NCBI RefSeq assembly: GCF_050633125.1
Contig: NZ_JBOEFX010000056.1
Span: 1 to 64,000, forward strand
Direction of reading: 5' to 3'
From: Lewinella sp050633125
GTDB taxonomy: Bacteria > Bacteroidota > Bacteroidia > Chitinophagales > Saprospiraceae
DNA length: 64,000 bases
In this document: one piece after another, positions 16,660 to 25,269 of the stretch
How the letters are laid out: every line of letters begins with the position of its first letter
How positions within the stretch are numbered: position 1 is the first letter of the stretch
The notes under the pieces: model-generated
Databases searched by the model: none
Seen by the model: only the letters and a program-made list of their open reading frames with translations
Told to the model about the DNA's origin: nothing
Translations under genes and position numbers: made by a program

Positions 16660-17185
16660 TTAAGTTGATGAAAGAATAAGTGCTGACATAGCAAAACCCT
16701 ATCTCTAGACCTCTCGGTCAGAGAATAGAAGTTTAGCGCCAATTTCATTGGCAGCCAGCACAGTCTACAGTGTGCTTACTCACTTGGGTTGATACCCCTC
16801 AATACCTAAAAACAAGGCATAGAGGGATTGTAGATTGAGGTGGGTCAAGGGGGACTCTCACAACTCTATCTAGTAAAAAATTTTCAAACGGGGTAAAATG
16901 CTTGTTCAGAGTGAGGCAATAAGCCTAATTGGGTAAAAATCTAATCTAGTTGTTCTGTTCTATAGTGCAAAAAACGGCATTTTTTAGCGCTATGGTCTCT
17001 ATTAAGACTAAAAAAATATACATTTTTCTATATATTTTTTATTTATATAAAAATTAGACCCATACGAGTCTCTATTATAACTACTTTCCGTCCTTGTTAT
17101 CAACACTAATAATACCTTCTTAGAAAGCCGTCTCTTCCTACTTCTTGCAATATAAATCCAACCTTTTAGCAAGAGTTTGCGGGGC
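16660..17185. other. Long intergenic leader of the acyltransferase gene
   Basis: 526 nt between the nupC stop and the acyltransferase start, both leftward. No credible ORF. It contains inverted repeats: TTGATACCCCTCAAT (16789-16803) against ATTGAGGTGGGTCAA (16834-16848), 12 of 15 paired; a small GCCAA/TTGGC hairpin at 16738-16752; and an AT-rich stretch at 17015-17055. The length and structure suggest a regulated 5' region, but no known riboswitch fold was recognised. Confidence 0.5.
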
Positions 17186-18523
17186 TTAAATAAACAACCC
17201 AGCAATAGCACCCGTAAGGAAACAGGCAATGGTACCTCCTATTAAAGCTTTAATACCAAATGAGGTCAAGGTATTTCGTTGTCCGGGAGCTAAAGAACCA
17301 ATCCCGCCAATCTGAATACCAATGGAGGCAAAATTAGAAAATCCACACAACGCATAAGTTGCGATAATGACAGATTTCTCGTTTTTGAGCAATCCTTCTA
17401 CTAAAATTCCCTGAAACTGCTCATAAGCTACAAATTCATTAATCACCGTTTTCAGGCCTAGCAATTGCCCAACGACTGTAATATCTTCAAAAGGGACGCC
17501 CAAAATCCAGGCGAAAGGAGCAAAAATCATGGCTAGTAAATAGGTAAAGCTAAAGCCTTCAAAGCGCCCTCCTGTAGAAAGTGATATTTGCTCATTCCAG
17601 TCGCTAACGCTCGGATTGAACCAAGCCACCGCTCCATTAAGCAAATCTGTTACGCTGAGAAAAATTTCATTCATCATGAAAATCATCGCTGTAAAGACCA
17701 ACAACATAGCGCCTACATTCACCGCAAGGCGCAATCCATCTGTAGTACCTCGAGAAATAGCATCTAATAAGTTAGAGGCTTCCCCATCCGCCATTTCCAG
17801 CTGCTTTTCGAGATCCTCGTCTCGTTCCGTTTCTGGAAAAAGCATCTTAGCTGCAACAATTGCCGCTGGTGCAGAAATAATTGACGCCGTGAGTAAATGC
17901 TTGGCAAAAAAGAGTTTTGTTGCTTCGTCTGTTCCACCAAGATAGCCCACGTACGCGACGAAAACACTACCGGCTATTGTCGCCATACCACCTGTCATAA
18001 GACAGAGGATTTCCGACTTGGTCATTTTTTCCAAATAGGGCTTTACGACTAAAGGCGCCTCCGTTTGACCAATAAATACGTTTGCTGCTGCTGCAAGACT
18101 CTCCGGACCAGACAATCCCATTGTACGGGTTAACAACCAAGCCAGACCATAAACGATTTTTTGCAAGATCCCCAGGTAATAGAGTACCGCCGTTAGTGCA
18201 CTAAAAAACACGATCGTCGGTAATACCTGAAAAGCAAAAATGTAGCCGAAGGAACTCATATCTGTAACAATGTTACCAAACATGAATTGCGAACCAGCTG
18301 CCGTAAAGGCAATTACACTGGTAAAGCCCTTTGAAATCCAGTCAAAGATGCTGCTTACACCTGGCACAATTAAAATAAAAAAGGCCAGCATTAATTGCAG
18401 GCCCATTCCTATGGTTACCAAGCGCCAGTTGATAGCTTTACGATCACTACTTAACAAATAGCAAATACCGAGTAAAACAGTTACTCCAAGGCTCGCGCGG
18501 AAAAGGTCGTTCAAAAAATCCAT
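17186..18523 (-). CDS. nupC: NupC-family concentrative nucleoside transporter
   Basis: 445 aa, integral membrane protein with roughly ten hydrophobic segments. The central CNT signature is unmistakable: GQTEAPLVVKPYLEKMT, then GGMATIAGSVFVAYV (about residues 150-200), and the C-terminal half carries NEFVAYEQF and CGFSNFASIGIQIGG, the second substrate-binding repeat. It imports nucleosides with sodium or protons across the cytoplasmic membrane. The divergently transcribed uridine kinase next to it would phosphorylate imported uridine or cytidine, making a salvage pair. The loop between the repeats carries an acidic insertion (DEDLEKQLEMADGEAS). Confidence 0.93.
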   Translation of the reverse strand: MDFLNDLFRASLGVTVLLGICYLLSSDRKAINWRLVTIGMGLQLMLAFFILIVPGVSSIFDWISKGFTSVIAFTAAGSQFMFGNIVTDMSSFGYIFAFQVLPTIVFFSALTAVLYYLGILQKIVYGLAWLLTRTMGLSGPESLAAAANVFIGQTEAPLVVKPYLEKMTKSEILCLMTGGMATIAGSVFVAYVGYLGGTDEATKLFFAKHLLTASIISAPAAIVAAKMLFPETERDEDLEKQLEMADGEASNLLDAISRGTTDGLRLAVNVGAMLLVFTAMIFMMNEIFLSVTDLLNGAVAWFNPSVSDWNEQISLSTGGRFEGFSFTYLLAMIFAPFAWILGVPFEDITVVGQLLGLKTVINEFVAYEQFQGILVEGLLKNEKSVIIATYALCGFSNFASIGIQIGGIGSLAPGQRNTLTSFGIKALIGGTIACFLTGAIAGLFI

Positions 18524-18622
18524 ACGGTCAATTAGTTCCAGCCAAAAGTAAGTAAACTATTTGTAACATCCCGAATGATTTTTCTTTTCCCTCATTCGTT
18601 TTATCCTCTTGGCGGAAAGCCT

Positions 18623-18630
18623 TACTTTTG
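18623..18630 (+). promoter_or_regulatory. -7 box of the uridine kinase promoter
   Basis: TACTTTTG with a TTTT -33 candidate at 18599-18602 (20-nt spacer). It is 21 nt upstream of the ATG at 18651 and downstream of the alternative upstream start at 18609, which it therefore argues against. Confidence 0.6.
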
Positions 18631-18650
18631 GCCGAACCTACCTCTTCAGG

Positions 18651-19331
18651 ATGAAACCATTCATTATTGGGATTACCGGCGGCAGTGGATCCGGCAAAAC
18701 CACTTTTATTCGCTCACTTCGGGAACATTTCCCCGAAGAACACCTTTGCGTAATTTCTCAAGACGATTATTATCGTCCCAGAGAAGAGCAAAAGAGCGAT
18801 AAAATGGGCATTACCAATTTCGATCTTCCTCGATCAATTGACAAAAAAGCCTTCATCAAAGATGTAGGACGCCTTATTAAAGGAGAAATCGTAGAACGCC
18901 AAGAGTATACCTTCAACAATGAAAAGGCTACTCCTCAGATGCTAACCTTCCACCCTACCCCCATCATTATAGTGGAAGGGCTTTTTGTTTTCCATTTCCG
19001 TAAAATGAGACGACACCTTGATCTGAAGGTTTACCTCCACGCCAAGGAAAACCTGAAGGTTATCCGCCGAATAAAAAGAGACCGGGTAGAACGTAACTAC
19101 CCACTTGAGGATGTACTCTATCGCTACGAAAACCACGTGCTCCCTGCCTTCGAAAAATACATCAAACCCTATATGGACGAAGCAGACCTTATCATTAACA
19201 ACAACACCCAGCTCCAAATGGGGCTGCGGGTTGTACAAGGTTTCCTAGACCATTATCTATACGAACACAGGAAGAAAATAAAAAAACTAGCTCCTGATAA
19301 ACCTACAAATGGAGATCAAGAGCTAGTTTAG
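18651..19331 (+). CDS. udk: Uridine kinase
   Basis: 226 aa from the ATG at 18651 (MKPFIIGITGGSGSGKTTF); a 14-residue upstream extension is rejected because the promoter box lies inside it. The P-loop GGSGSGKT is at residues 9-16, SQDDYYR (about 37-43) holds the catalytic Asp, FDLPRSID is the uridine-binding turn, and RRIKRDRVER is the lid arginine region. It phosphorylates uridine and cytidine to the monophosphates. Divergent from nupC (127 nt between start codons). The C-terminal 20 residues are basic and variable. Confidence 0.92.
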   Translation: MKPFIIGITGGSGSGKTTFIRSLREHFPEEHLCVISQDDYYRPREEQKSDKMGITNFDLPRSIDKKAFIKDVGRLIKGEIVERQEYTFNNEKATPQMLTFHPTPIIIVEGLFVFHFRKMRRHLDLKVYLHAKENLKVIRRIKRDRVERNYPLEDVLYRYENHVLPAFEKYIKPYMDEADLIINNNTQLQMGLRVVQGFLDHYLYEHRKKIKKLAPDKPTNGDQELV

Positions 19332-19344
19332 ACACCCGCATTTT

Positions 19345-20238
19345 CTAGTCTGCTACAATCGCAATCTTCATATCCGGGCTGACTGCTAGCCGAGAGATGT
19401 TGGTGATGTTGTAGTACCGTAGATCTGCAATTTCAATCCAGTCTTCATCACGAAAACGGTTGAATTTATAAATTTTACTGCCTCTTCCCATGATGTAGGA
19501 ACCATCAGGCAACACCGCGAAATCTTCTACACCGCCTAGACTAGCAATAATAGGCTGTGGCGTGATATTCCCACGTCGATACAAGGACAACTCCATGATT
19601 TGCCAGGCGCCAGCTTCATTGCGTTGCACAAAAGATAAGTTTCCATTAGGAAGCTTTTTGATACAACGCCCAACATCTGTTGCCAATGGAATAAGGTCAT
19701 CGGTATCAACATTGGCCAATGCCAGATAACTGGGATTATCCACAACGAATACGGCTACTTCTTTACTATTGATCCAGCAGTAATATCCAATTCCTTGGAG
19801 GTATTTGAATACCGGCTTGCCATTAGTCAATCGATCCATCGGGAATTGCCACAAGCGGATAACCGTATCGCGCCCTATGTATTCCTGACGAATAGCCGAG
19901 AAATTATAAAAATCAGGCATCCGCGTAGGAGAAAACTCTCCTTCTGCTGTTTCCGTAACGCGCAACTTTGTCCGGTCTTTCAAGTTCAACAAATACAGCT
20001 CAGGTTGCTGCATTGAAGGCAACTGTGCAGAAATATACAGCTCGTCATTCGTGAAGAAAGACGGTTGGTTATTGTAGCCATCAGCATTGAAGGCCGTCAG
20101 GTACTGTGGTTGATTAAACTCAAAAATACTGTCAGAAACCTGCTTCATATTGAAGAGGTAAACATTAGATTGAGGCAATTGAGCCATTACCGAAATGCTA
20201 CAAAAAAATAATGCGAAGAAAAAGATGTACTTCGTCAT
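19345..20238 (-). CDS. Secreted TolB/WD40-like beta-propeller protein
   Basis: 297 aa from the ATG at 20238; a good promoter at 20257-20287 lies inside the longer ORF (to 20274), so the shorter start is preferred. A signal peptide is clear (YIFFFALFFCSISVMAQ, 3-19). The mature part has repeated blade-like units (QPYLTAFNADGYNNQPSFF, GEFSPTRMPDFYNFSAI, DFAVLPDGSYIMGRGSKIY, ISRLAVSPDMKIAIVAD in fragments), as in TolB/PD40 propellers. It lacks a C-terminal sorting domain and ends inside a blade, so it is probably periplasmic. Function unknown. Confidence 0.8.
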   Translation of the reverse strand: MTKYIFFFALFFCSISVMAQLPQSNVYLFNMKQVSDSIFEFNQPQYLTAFNADGYNNQPSFFTNDELYISAQLPSMQQPELYLLNLKDRTKLRVTETAEGEFSPTRMPDFYNFSAIRQEYIGRDTVIRLWQFPMDRLTNGKPVFKYLQGIGYYCWINSKEVAVFVVDNPSYLALANVDTDDLIPLATDVGRCIKKLPNGNLSFVQRNEAGAWQIMELSLYRRGNITPQPIIASLGGVEDFAVLPDGSYIMGRGSKIYKFNRFRDEDWIEIADLRYYNITNISRLAVSPDMKIAIVAD

Positions 20239-20256
20239 AGGTGAATTTCTTTTCCT

Positions 20257-20287
20257 CAAATGTAGCATATCCACTGGTATTTGAAAA
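20257..20287 (-). promoter_or_regulatory. Bacteroidota-type promoter for the propeller gene
   Basis: On the minus strand TTTT (20284-20287), a 19-nt spacer and TACATTTG (20257-20264). It lies 19 nt upstream of the ATG at 20238. Confidence 0.65.
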
Positions 20288-20438
20288 GAGGATGGTGCAT
20301 TAATGACAATTTTCTATCTTGAGAATGGATGAAAACCACTCGTCTTCTTCTAGATCAAGCCAAGATCGTACACGGGCTTACTTAAAAAGTGTTGTTGATA
20401 TTAACTGCAAAGAAGCATTTATTTTAATGGTATGGTGG

Positions 20439-20468
20439 TTGATCATCCTTGCCTTTAGTCTATATTTG
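20439..20468 (+). promoter_or_regulatory. Bacteroidota-type promoter for gpsA
   Basis: TTG at 20439-20441, a 19-nt spacer and TATATTTG at 20461-20468. It is 25 nt upstream of the ATG at 20493 and inside the over-long ORF that opens at 20319, so it decides the start. Confidence 0.7.
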
Positions 20469-20492
20469 CCTGTAACATCAAGTCAGAACATT

Positions 20493-21539
20493 ATGTCAGC
20501 AGTTATGGGGAAGCCCGTTGGGGTTATTGGCGGAGGGAGTTTTGGAACAGCAATTGCTAACCTCCTTGCCTACAATACGGATGTGATCCTGTATGCACGA
20601 AAAGAAGAAGTCGTTAATCAAATCAATGGGCGAGAAGAACGACATGGCATTGTATTACCTGAAAGAGTTACCGCCACAACTGACCCAGCAGAAATAGCGG
20701 CCCGCTGTCATCTGTTATTTCCAGTCGTACCCTCTAGTGGTTTTCGGTCGATGATGCAAGACATGGCCCCTTATCTAAGGCCTTACCATATCCTGATACA
20801 CGCCACCAAAGGCTTTGATGTGCACGGCATGGCAGAATCAGAGATCGAAGAAAAAGGAATAACCCGTAGCTACGTAAGTACGATTTCTGAAGTAATCAGA
20901 GAAGAAAGTGTTGTTGTCAGATTAGGCTGCTTGTCGGGGCCCAACCTCGCTAAAGAAATATTGGAAGGGCAACCAACCGCCACCCTCATTGCCAGTAAGT
21001 TCGACGAAGTCATTTCCGCAGGAAAATCAGTATTAAGCAGTCCTGTTTTTCATGTTTTTGGTTCTTATGACCTTTTAGGTGCCGAACTGGCTGGCGCTTT
21101 GAAAAACACAATTGCACTGGGATCAGGAATACTAAAAGGATACGGCTTGGGAAAAAACATCCAAGCTATGCTTTTGACCAGAGGCCTGATGGAGATGGTC
21201 TATTTTGGCAAAGCAATGGGCTCCGAAGCTGAAGCTTTTTTCGGTACTGCTGGCATCGGTGATTTGATCGCTACCGCTACGAGTAAGAAGAGCCGGAATT
21301 ACACTTTCGGTTTTCGCATTGGCAGCGGTGAATCCCTAGAACAGGTTTCCAATACAATGCCGGAATTAGCCGAAGGTGTAAGGACTTTACGCATCACTCG
21401 CCACCTGGCCAAGCATTACAAACTGAGGGTCCCCATAACAGAAATGCTTTATCGGATTGTCTTCGAAGATTTCCCGATCCAAAAAGCAATGGATTATCTA
21501 ATGAGTTTCCCTTACGATGTAGACGTTGATGTCTTATAG
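20493..21539 (+). CDS. gpsA: NAD(P)H-dependent glycerol-3-phosphate dehydrogenase
   Basis: 348 aa from the ATG at 20493 (20505 is the alternative and gives MGKPVGVIGGGSFGTA). The in-frame region back to 20319 contains a promoter and is not translated in this reading. Rossmann motif GVIGGGSFGTA near the start, HATKGFD (family signature), SGPNLAKEI (GpsA motif with substrate contacts), ELAGALKNTIALGSG containing the catalytic Lys, and GTAGIGDLIATATS. It reduces dihydroxyacetone phosphate to sn-glycerol-3-phosphate for phospholipid synthesis in the cytoplasm. Slightly longer than the usual 330 aa because of an insertion near residue 115-130. Confidence 0.93.
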   Translation: MSAVMGKPVGVIGGGSFGTAIANLLAYNTDVILYARKEEVVNQINGREERHGIVLPERVTATTDPAEIAARCHLLFPVVPSSGFRSMMQDMAPYLRPYHILIHATKGFDVHGMAESEIEEKGITRSYVSTISEVIREESVVVRLGCLSGPNLAKEILEGQPTATLIASKFDEVISAGKSVLSSPVFHVFGSYDLLGAELAGALKNTIALGSGILKGYGLGKNIQAMLLTRGLMEMVYFGKAMGSEAEAFFGTAGIGDLIATATSKKSRNYTFGFRIGSGESLEQVSNTMPELAEGVRTLRITRHLAKHYKLRVPITEMLYRIVFEDFPIQKAMDYLMSFPYDVDVDVL

Positions 21540-21610
21540 CGACGTACGCTTAATATTCTTTATCTTGCGGTCCTATATTTTCTGTATTATACCTATTGAA
21601 AAACTATAAC

Positions 21611-24097
21611 ATGCGTTTTAATCTATCCTCTTTTGTGCCGCACTTGGCTGCCCTGGGTATTTTCATTGTGGTTTCCATTTTTTACTTCACCCCACAATTC
21701 TCCGGAAAAGTCATCGAACAGGGTGACGTTATGGGCTACCGAGGTATGTCTCAGGAGCTACGTGCCTACAAAGACGCCACCGGCGAAGAAGCCCTCTGGA
21801 CCAACGCTATGTTTGGGGGAATGCCTGCTTATCAAATCAATACGGTAAGCAGTGGCAACTATGTAAAAAATTTAGAACGGGTAGTACGCATGTATATTAA
21901 GCCACCTGCTGGTCAGTTTATCGCAGCAATGGTTTGCTTTTATATATTGATGGTTTTACTTGGCGTAAACTCCTGGCTAAGTATTATCGGGGCTATTGCC
22001 TTCGGTTTTGCAACCAATAACCTGGTGCTTTTCGAAGCAGGGCACGAAACGAAGCTGCGTACCATCTCTTACTTGCCACTGGTAGCTAGTGGTATGCTAT
22101 TGGCGTTTCGTAAGCGGTACCTCCTTGGTGGCATCCTATTTGGCATTGGTTTAGGTATGGATTTGGCCGCCAACCACGTCCAAATGACCTACTATTTCTT
22201 TCTCACCGTCTTAATCTGGGGAGCAGCGGAGTTGATTAGTAACATAAAAAACAAAACGCTTCCTCATTTTGGGAAAGCTGCTATTGCACTTATTATTGGT
22301 GGTTTGCTAGCCCTTGGCTCAGCGGCATCTAACCTTTGGGTCACTTATGAATATGCCCAAGATACCATGCGAGGTGAGCCCATTCTAGAGCAAGAAGCAA
22401 GTACAACACCAACCTCTAGTAGCGAAGTCAATGGTCTTGATTGGGACTATGCTATGCAGTGGAGCAACAATACATTAGATGTTTTTTCTGGCTTCATTCC
22501 CGGCGTTGTTGGCGGTGGATCGGCACAGCCTACCACTAGTGATTCTCCTTACGGCCAGGCACTACGGCGACTAGGGGCAGGTCAAGGGAAAAATTTCGAC
22601 GCTCCGCTATACTGGGGGGGCTTACCCTTTACCAGTGGACCTATTTACTTTGGAGCCATTATGGTGCTGTTCTTCCTGGTAGGCCTATTCCTGGTGGAAG
22701 GGCCCATAAAATGGTGGCTAGCACTGGGTACGCTTTTTACAATTTTACTTTCCTTGGGGAATAATCTTGAAGGTTTTAATCATTTCATTTTCGATACTTT
22801 CCCGCTTTACAATAAATTCCGAACGCCAAATTCAGTCCTCAGTGTAACCTCACTTCTGATTCCTATTCTGGCGATTTTAGGCCTCAATGAAATTTTTAGC
22901 GGCAAAGCTGATAAAGCAAAAGCTATTCGTGCCTTAGCCATTGGCGGTGGTATTAGTGCTGCAATTGCGCTGTTTTTTGCAGTTGTAGCGCCTGGCATGT
23001 TTGATTTTGTCAACCCTCGCGATGCACAACAATTTGGCCAGGCAGATCCTCAGGTGATTCAAGCGCTGGTAACAGGCTTAGCGGACACAAGGGCCGACCT
23101 CATGCGTTCTGATGCCCTTCGGAGTTTGATACTCGTAGCTTTAGCCGCTGGAATGGTTTATTTCTACATCCAGGATAAACTAAAATTAACGCCTGTGCTC
23201 ATTGGTCTGGGCGTGTTGACTGTTTTTGATCTCTTCGGTGTAGGAATGCGTTATCTTAATCAGGATGATTTCAAAAGACCGACTTCGATTAGTCAGTACT
23301 TTGCGCCACGGGCAGTAGACCAGCAAATACTACAAGATAAGGACCCTCATTACCGAGTATTTGACGCTACGGTTAATACCTTCAACTCAGCCCAATCGTC
23401 TTACCACCACAAGATGATAGGTGGCTACCACGCTGCTAAACTTCAGCGTTTCCAGGATTTGATTGATCGCCATATCACACGAGGAAACCAAGGGGTACTC
23501 GATATGTTAAATACAAAATACTTCATCATTCCTGGCCCCGAAGGACAACCTACTGTTCAGCAAAATCCTGGTGCGCTGGGGAACGCCTGGCTGGTAGACT
23601 CCATTGTTGTTGTTCCTAATGCCAATGTAGAAATAGATGGGCTGGAATACCTTCCGCTAGAGCGGGCAGCTGTCGTACATCAAGAATTCGACAGCTATGT
23701 AAACACGCTCAAGCCAACAGGGCAAGGTGCCGTACGCTTGACGGAATACCGCCCGGATCGGCTTACCTATGAAAGTAATGCTGCGCAAGAGGAATTGGCT
23801 GTCTTTTCAGAAATTTGGTACGGCCCCGATAAAGGCTGGCAGGCTTATATTGACGGAAATCCAGTAGAACATATCAGGGTTGATTATGCTTTACGTGGTC
23901 TAAAAATCCCCGAAGGTGTTCACGAAATCGTCTTCGAATTTGCTCCTCGAAAATACTTCTTGGGTAAAACCATCTCGACGATTTCTTCTCTTGCTTTGAT
24001 TTTGGCCTTAATCGCGTTCATCGTCTGGACAATTAAAAATCAACCGCCAGCTGTGGCTCCGGAACCAGCAACCAAGCCTAAATCAAAGAAAAAATAG
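21611..24097 (+). CDS. YfhO-family multi-pass membrane protein
   Basis: 828 aa from the ATG at 21611; a TTG 15 nt upstream (21596) is in frame but unneeded. Eleven or more membrane helices span residues about 5-540, followed by a soluble domain of about 270 residues and a last helix near the C-terminus, then a short basic tail (KPKSKKK). The N-terminal motif GDVMGYRGMSQELRAYKDAT with NAMFGGMPAYQI matches the YfhO family, a GT-C-like group; B. subtilis YfhO is linked to glycosylation of lipoteichoic acid. In Bacteroidota the substrate is unknown, presumably a lipid-linked sugar at the outer face of the membrane. Confidence 0.87.
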   Translation: MRFNLSSFVPHLAALGIFIVVSIFYFTPQFSGKVIEQGDVMGYRGMSQELRAYKDATGEEALWTNAMFGGMPAYQINTVSSGNYVKNLERVVRMYIKPPAGQFIAAMVCFYILMVLLGVNSWLSIIGAIAFGFATNNLVLFEAGHETKLRTISYLPLVASGMLLAFRKRYLLGGILFGIGLGMDLAANHVQMTYYFFLTVLIWGAAELISNIKNKTLPHFGKAAIALIIGGLLALGSAASNLWVTYEYAQDTMRGEPILEQEASTTPTSSSEVNGLDWDYAMQWSNNTLDVFSGFIPGVVGGGSAQPTTSDSPYGQALRRLGAGQGKNFDAPLYWGGLPFTSGPIYFGAIMVLFFLVGLFLVEGPIKWWLALGTLFTILLSLGNNLEGFNHFIFDTFPLYNKFRTPNSVLSVTSLLIPILAILGLNEIFSGKADKAKAIRALAIGGGISAAIALFFAVVAPGMFDFVNPRDAQQFGQADPQVIQALVTGLADTRADLMRSDALRSLILVALAAGMVYFYIQDKLKLTPVLIGLGVLTVFDLFGVGMRYLNQDDFKRPTSISQYFAPRAVDQQILQDKDPHYRVFDATVNTFNSAQSSYHHKMIGGYHAAKLQRFQDLIDRHITRGNQGVLDMLNTKYFIIPGPEGQPTVQQNPGALGNAWLVDSIVVVPNANVEIDGLEYLPLERAAVVHQEFDSYVNTLKPTGQGAVRLTEYRPDRLTYESNAAQEELAVFSEIWYGPDKGWQAYIDGNPVEHIRVDYALRGLKIPEGVHEIVFEFAPRKYFLGKTISTISSLALILALIAFIVWTIKNQPPAVAPEPATKPKSKKK

Positions 24098-24115
24098 TTC
24101 CTCTTGAACCGGAAA

Positions 24116-24153
24116 TGAACTGGACTTTAGCCAAATGGTTAAAGTCCAGTTCA
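24116..24153. terminator. Bidirectional terminator hairpin
   Basis: TGAACTGGACTTTA (24116-24129) and TAAAGTCCAGTTCA (24140-24153) are perfect 14-bp reverse complements with a 10-nt loop, between two convergent genes. The rightward side is followed by CGTTTTCT. Confidence 0.85.
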
Positions 24154-24163
24154 CGTTTTCTAC

Positions 24164-24928
24164 TTACCAATCCCCTATTTCGTACTTCTTTGCAGATTCG
24201 AATACCTGATCCGGTACACTCTCAAATACGCCAATATCCGTTAATTGTCCGCGACCACGATTGCCGGAAAGGAGAATATTTCCGTAGGTACTATAATCTG
24301 CCCAAGGAGTGGCAAAACGCGGCTCATCATCATTAAACTGGGTATAAAACAACCATTCTGTTATCAATTTGTTGTCATTATCTATTTTGACCCAATATTT
24401 ATTCTCTGGAGTATCCCCTACCCCTTCAAACGTAAGCTGTAAGGTATGCTCAATCGTATCACCACGGGTTTCCTCCCCCAGGTACTTCAGGGTCACACCC
24501 GAATCTTTTAGCTTGTAAGGCATTACTAACCAATAAGAGTCATTGATCCAGATGCTTTTAGCTCTGGCCGTATATTTAGTAATACTATCCGCTTCTGTCA
24601 AGTAAGTTCCGTTCTGCCATATCTTCCCCTCGCCGGTATTTATGTCAACCAAGTAAACCTCATCTGTGTCAGCAAAGTCGATACGTACATTTCCCGTCCA
24701 TTTATCCCAAAGCAGGGTACGCCGTCCAAAAAAGGTCCATCGAATAAAGCGTGTATTATCCCAAGCGAGCCGCCCACCCATACTTTCCATGACTTCATCA
24801 GCCAATTCAATGGCTCGCTGGTCAGAAGCATCATTGTTGAAGCCTTCGGCTGGTGGGTTATCCGATTGCGCAAAAGAAAGGCTGATTAGGCTAAAAAAAA
24901 CAAAAATGGTTGTTAAAAAAGCTTTCAT
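24164..24928 (-). CDS. Secreted protein of LolA/outer-membrane-lipoprotein-sorting-like fold
   Basis: 254 aa. Signal peptide 1-20 (FLTTIFVFFSLISLSFAQ). After a short polar stretch, AIELADEVMESMGG (about 40-53) and alternating strands with WTGNVRIDFADTDEVYLVDI suggest the single curved beta-sheet fold seen in LolA/LolB and in periplasmic lipid carriers. It has a central motif WINDSYWLVMPYKLKDSGV that recurs in Bacteroidota proteins of this type. It has no lipobox and no T9SS domain, so it is likely periplasmic. The ligand is unknown; similarity to LolA is structural pattern only. Confidence 0.75.
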   Translation of the reverse strand: MKAFLTTIFVFFSLISLSFAQSDNPPAEGFNNDASDQRAIELADEVMESMGGRLAWDNTRFIRWTFFGRRTLLWDKWTGNVRIDFADTDEVYLVDINTGEGKIWQNGTYLTEADSITKYTARAKSIWINDSYWLVMPYKLKDSGVTLKYLGEETRGDTIEHTLQLTFEGVGDTPENKYWVKIDNDNKLITEWLFYTQFNDDEPRFATPWADYSTYGNILLSGNRGRGQLTDIGVFESVPDQVFESAKKYEIGDW

Positions 24929-25010
24929 AGTCGTGATTGATGTAAATATGAATTATCCCGAGGTAATAACCTCTCCAACAGCTTTTGTATAGCTTTGTTT
25001 TAAATAAAAA

Positions 25011-25043
25011 TCCCCTGATCCTCTATAAAAGAGCACCAGGGGA
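25011..25043 (-). terminator. Terminator downstream of the OmpA/HhH operon, beyond repeat D
   Basis: TCCCCTG (25011-25017) pairs with CAGGGGA (25037-25043), with an inner CTCT/AGAG pair. On the minus strand the stem is followed by TTTTTATTT, as in an intrinsic terminator, so transcripts of the leftward operon would run through repeat D before stopping. Confidence 0.75.
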
Positions 25044-25053
25044 ATCCATTTAG

Positions 25054-25240
25054 TATTGCGCAGAAAATAAACTGCGATTTAGCTTCGCTGCTTCTTCGAG
25101 GTTTCTAAGTTTTTCAAATAGTTAAAACACTTTAAATGAAGCGCTTATTCAACTATTGTGAAAAACAAACCACGAAGTAGCCGTAAAGCGACCACGTAGT
25201 AGCGGCGCAGCCAAATCGCTTTTCATTTTCGTGCTGTTCC
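25054..25240 (-). repeat. Palindromic mobile repeat, copy D (longest)
   Basis: 187 nt bounded by TATTGCGCAGAAAATAA and the complement of GGAACAGCACG. The arm AAATAAACTGCGATTTAGC... pairs with ...AAATCGCTTTTCATTTTCG. The right arm carries an extra 20-odd nt that look like an imperfect tandem duplication of CCACGAAGTAGC. The flanking direct repeat is TTAG (25050-25053 and 25241-25244). It lies between a stop codon and that operon's terminator. Confidence 0.85.
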
Positions 25241-25269
25241 TTAGAGTTCAATAAGCTCTAATAGGTCAT

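Noticed and set aside
17008..17229. 73-codon ORF upstream of the nupC stop
   Set aside because: Overlaps the end of nupC and an AT-rich spacer; no similarity to any pattern I recognise.
20319..20492. N-terminal membrane extension of GpsA
   Set aside because: A TATATTTG promoter box at 20461-20468 lies within it, and family members start at the Rossmann motif.
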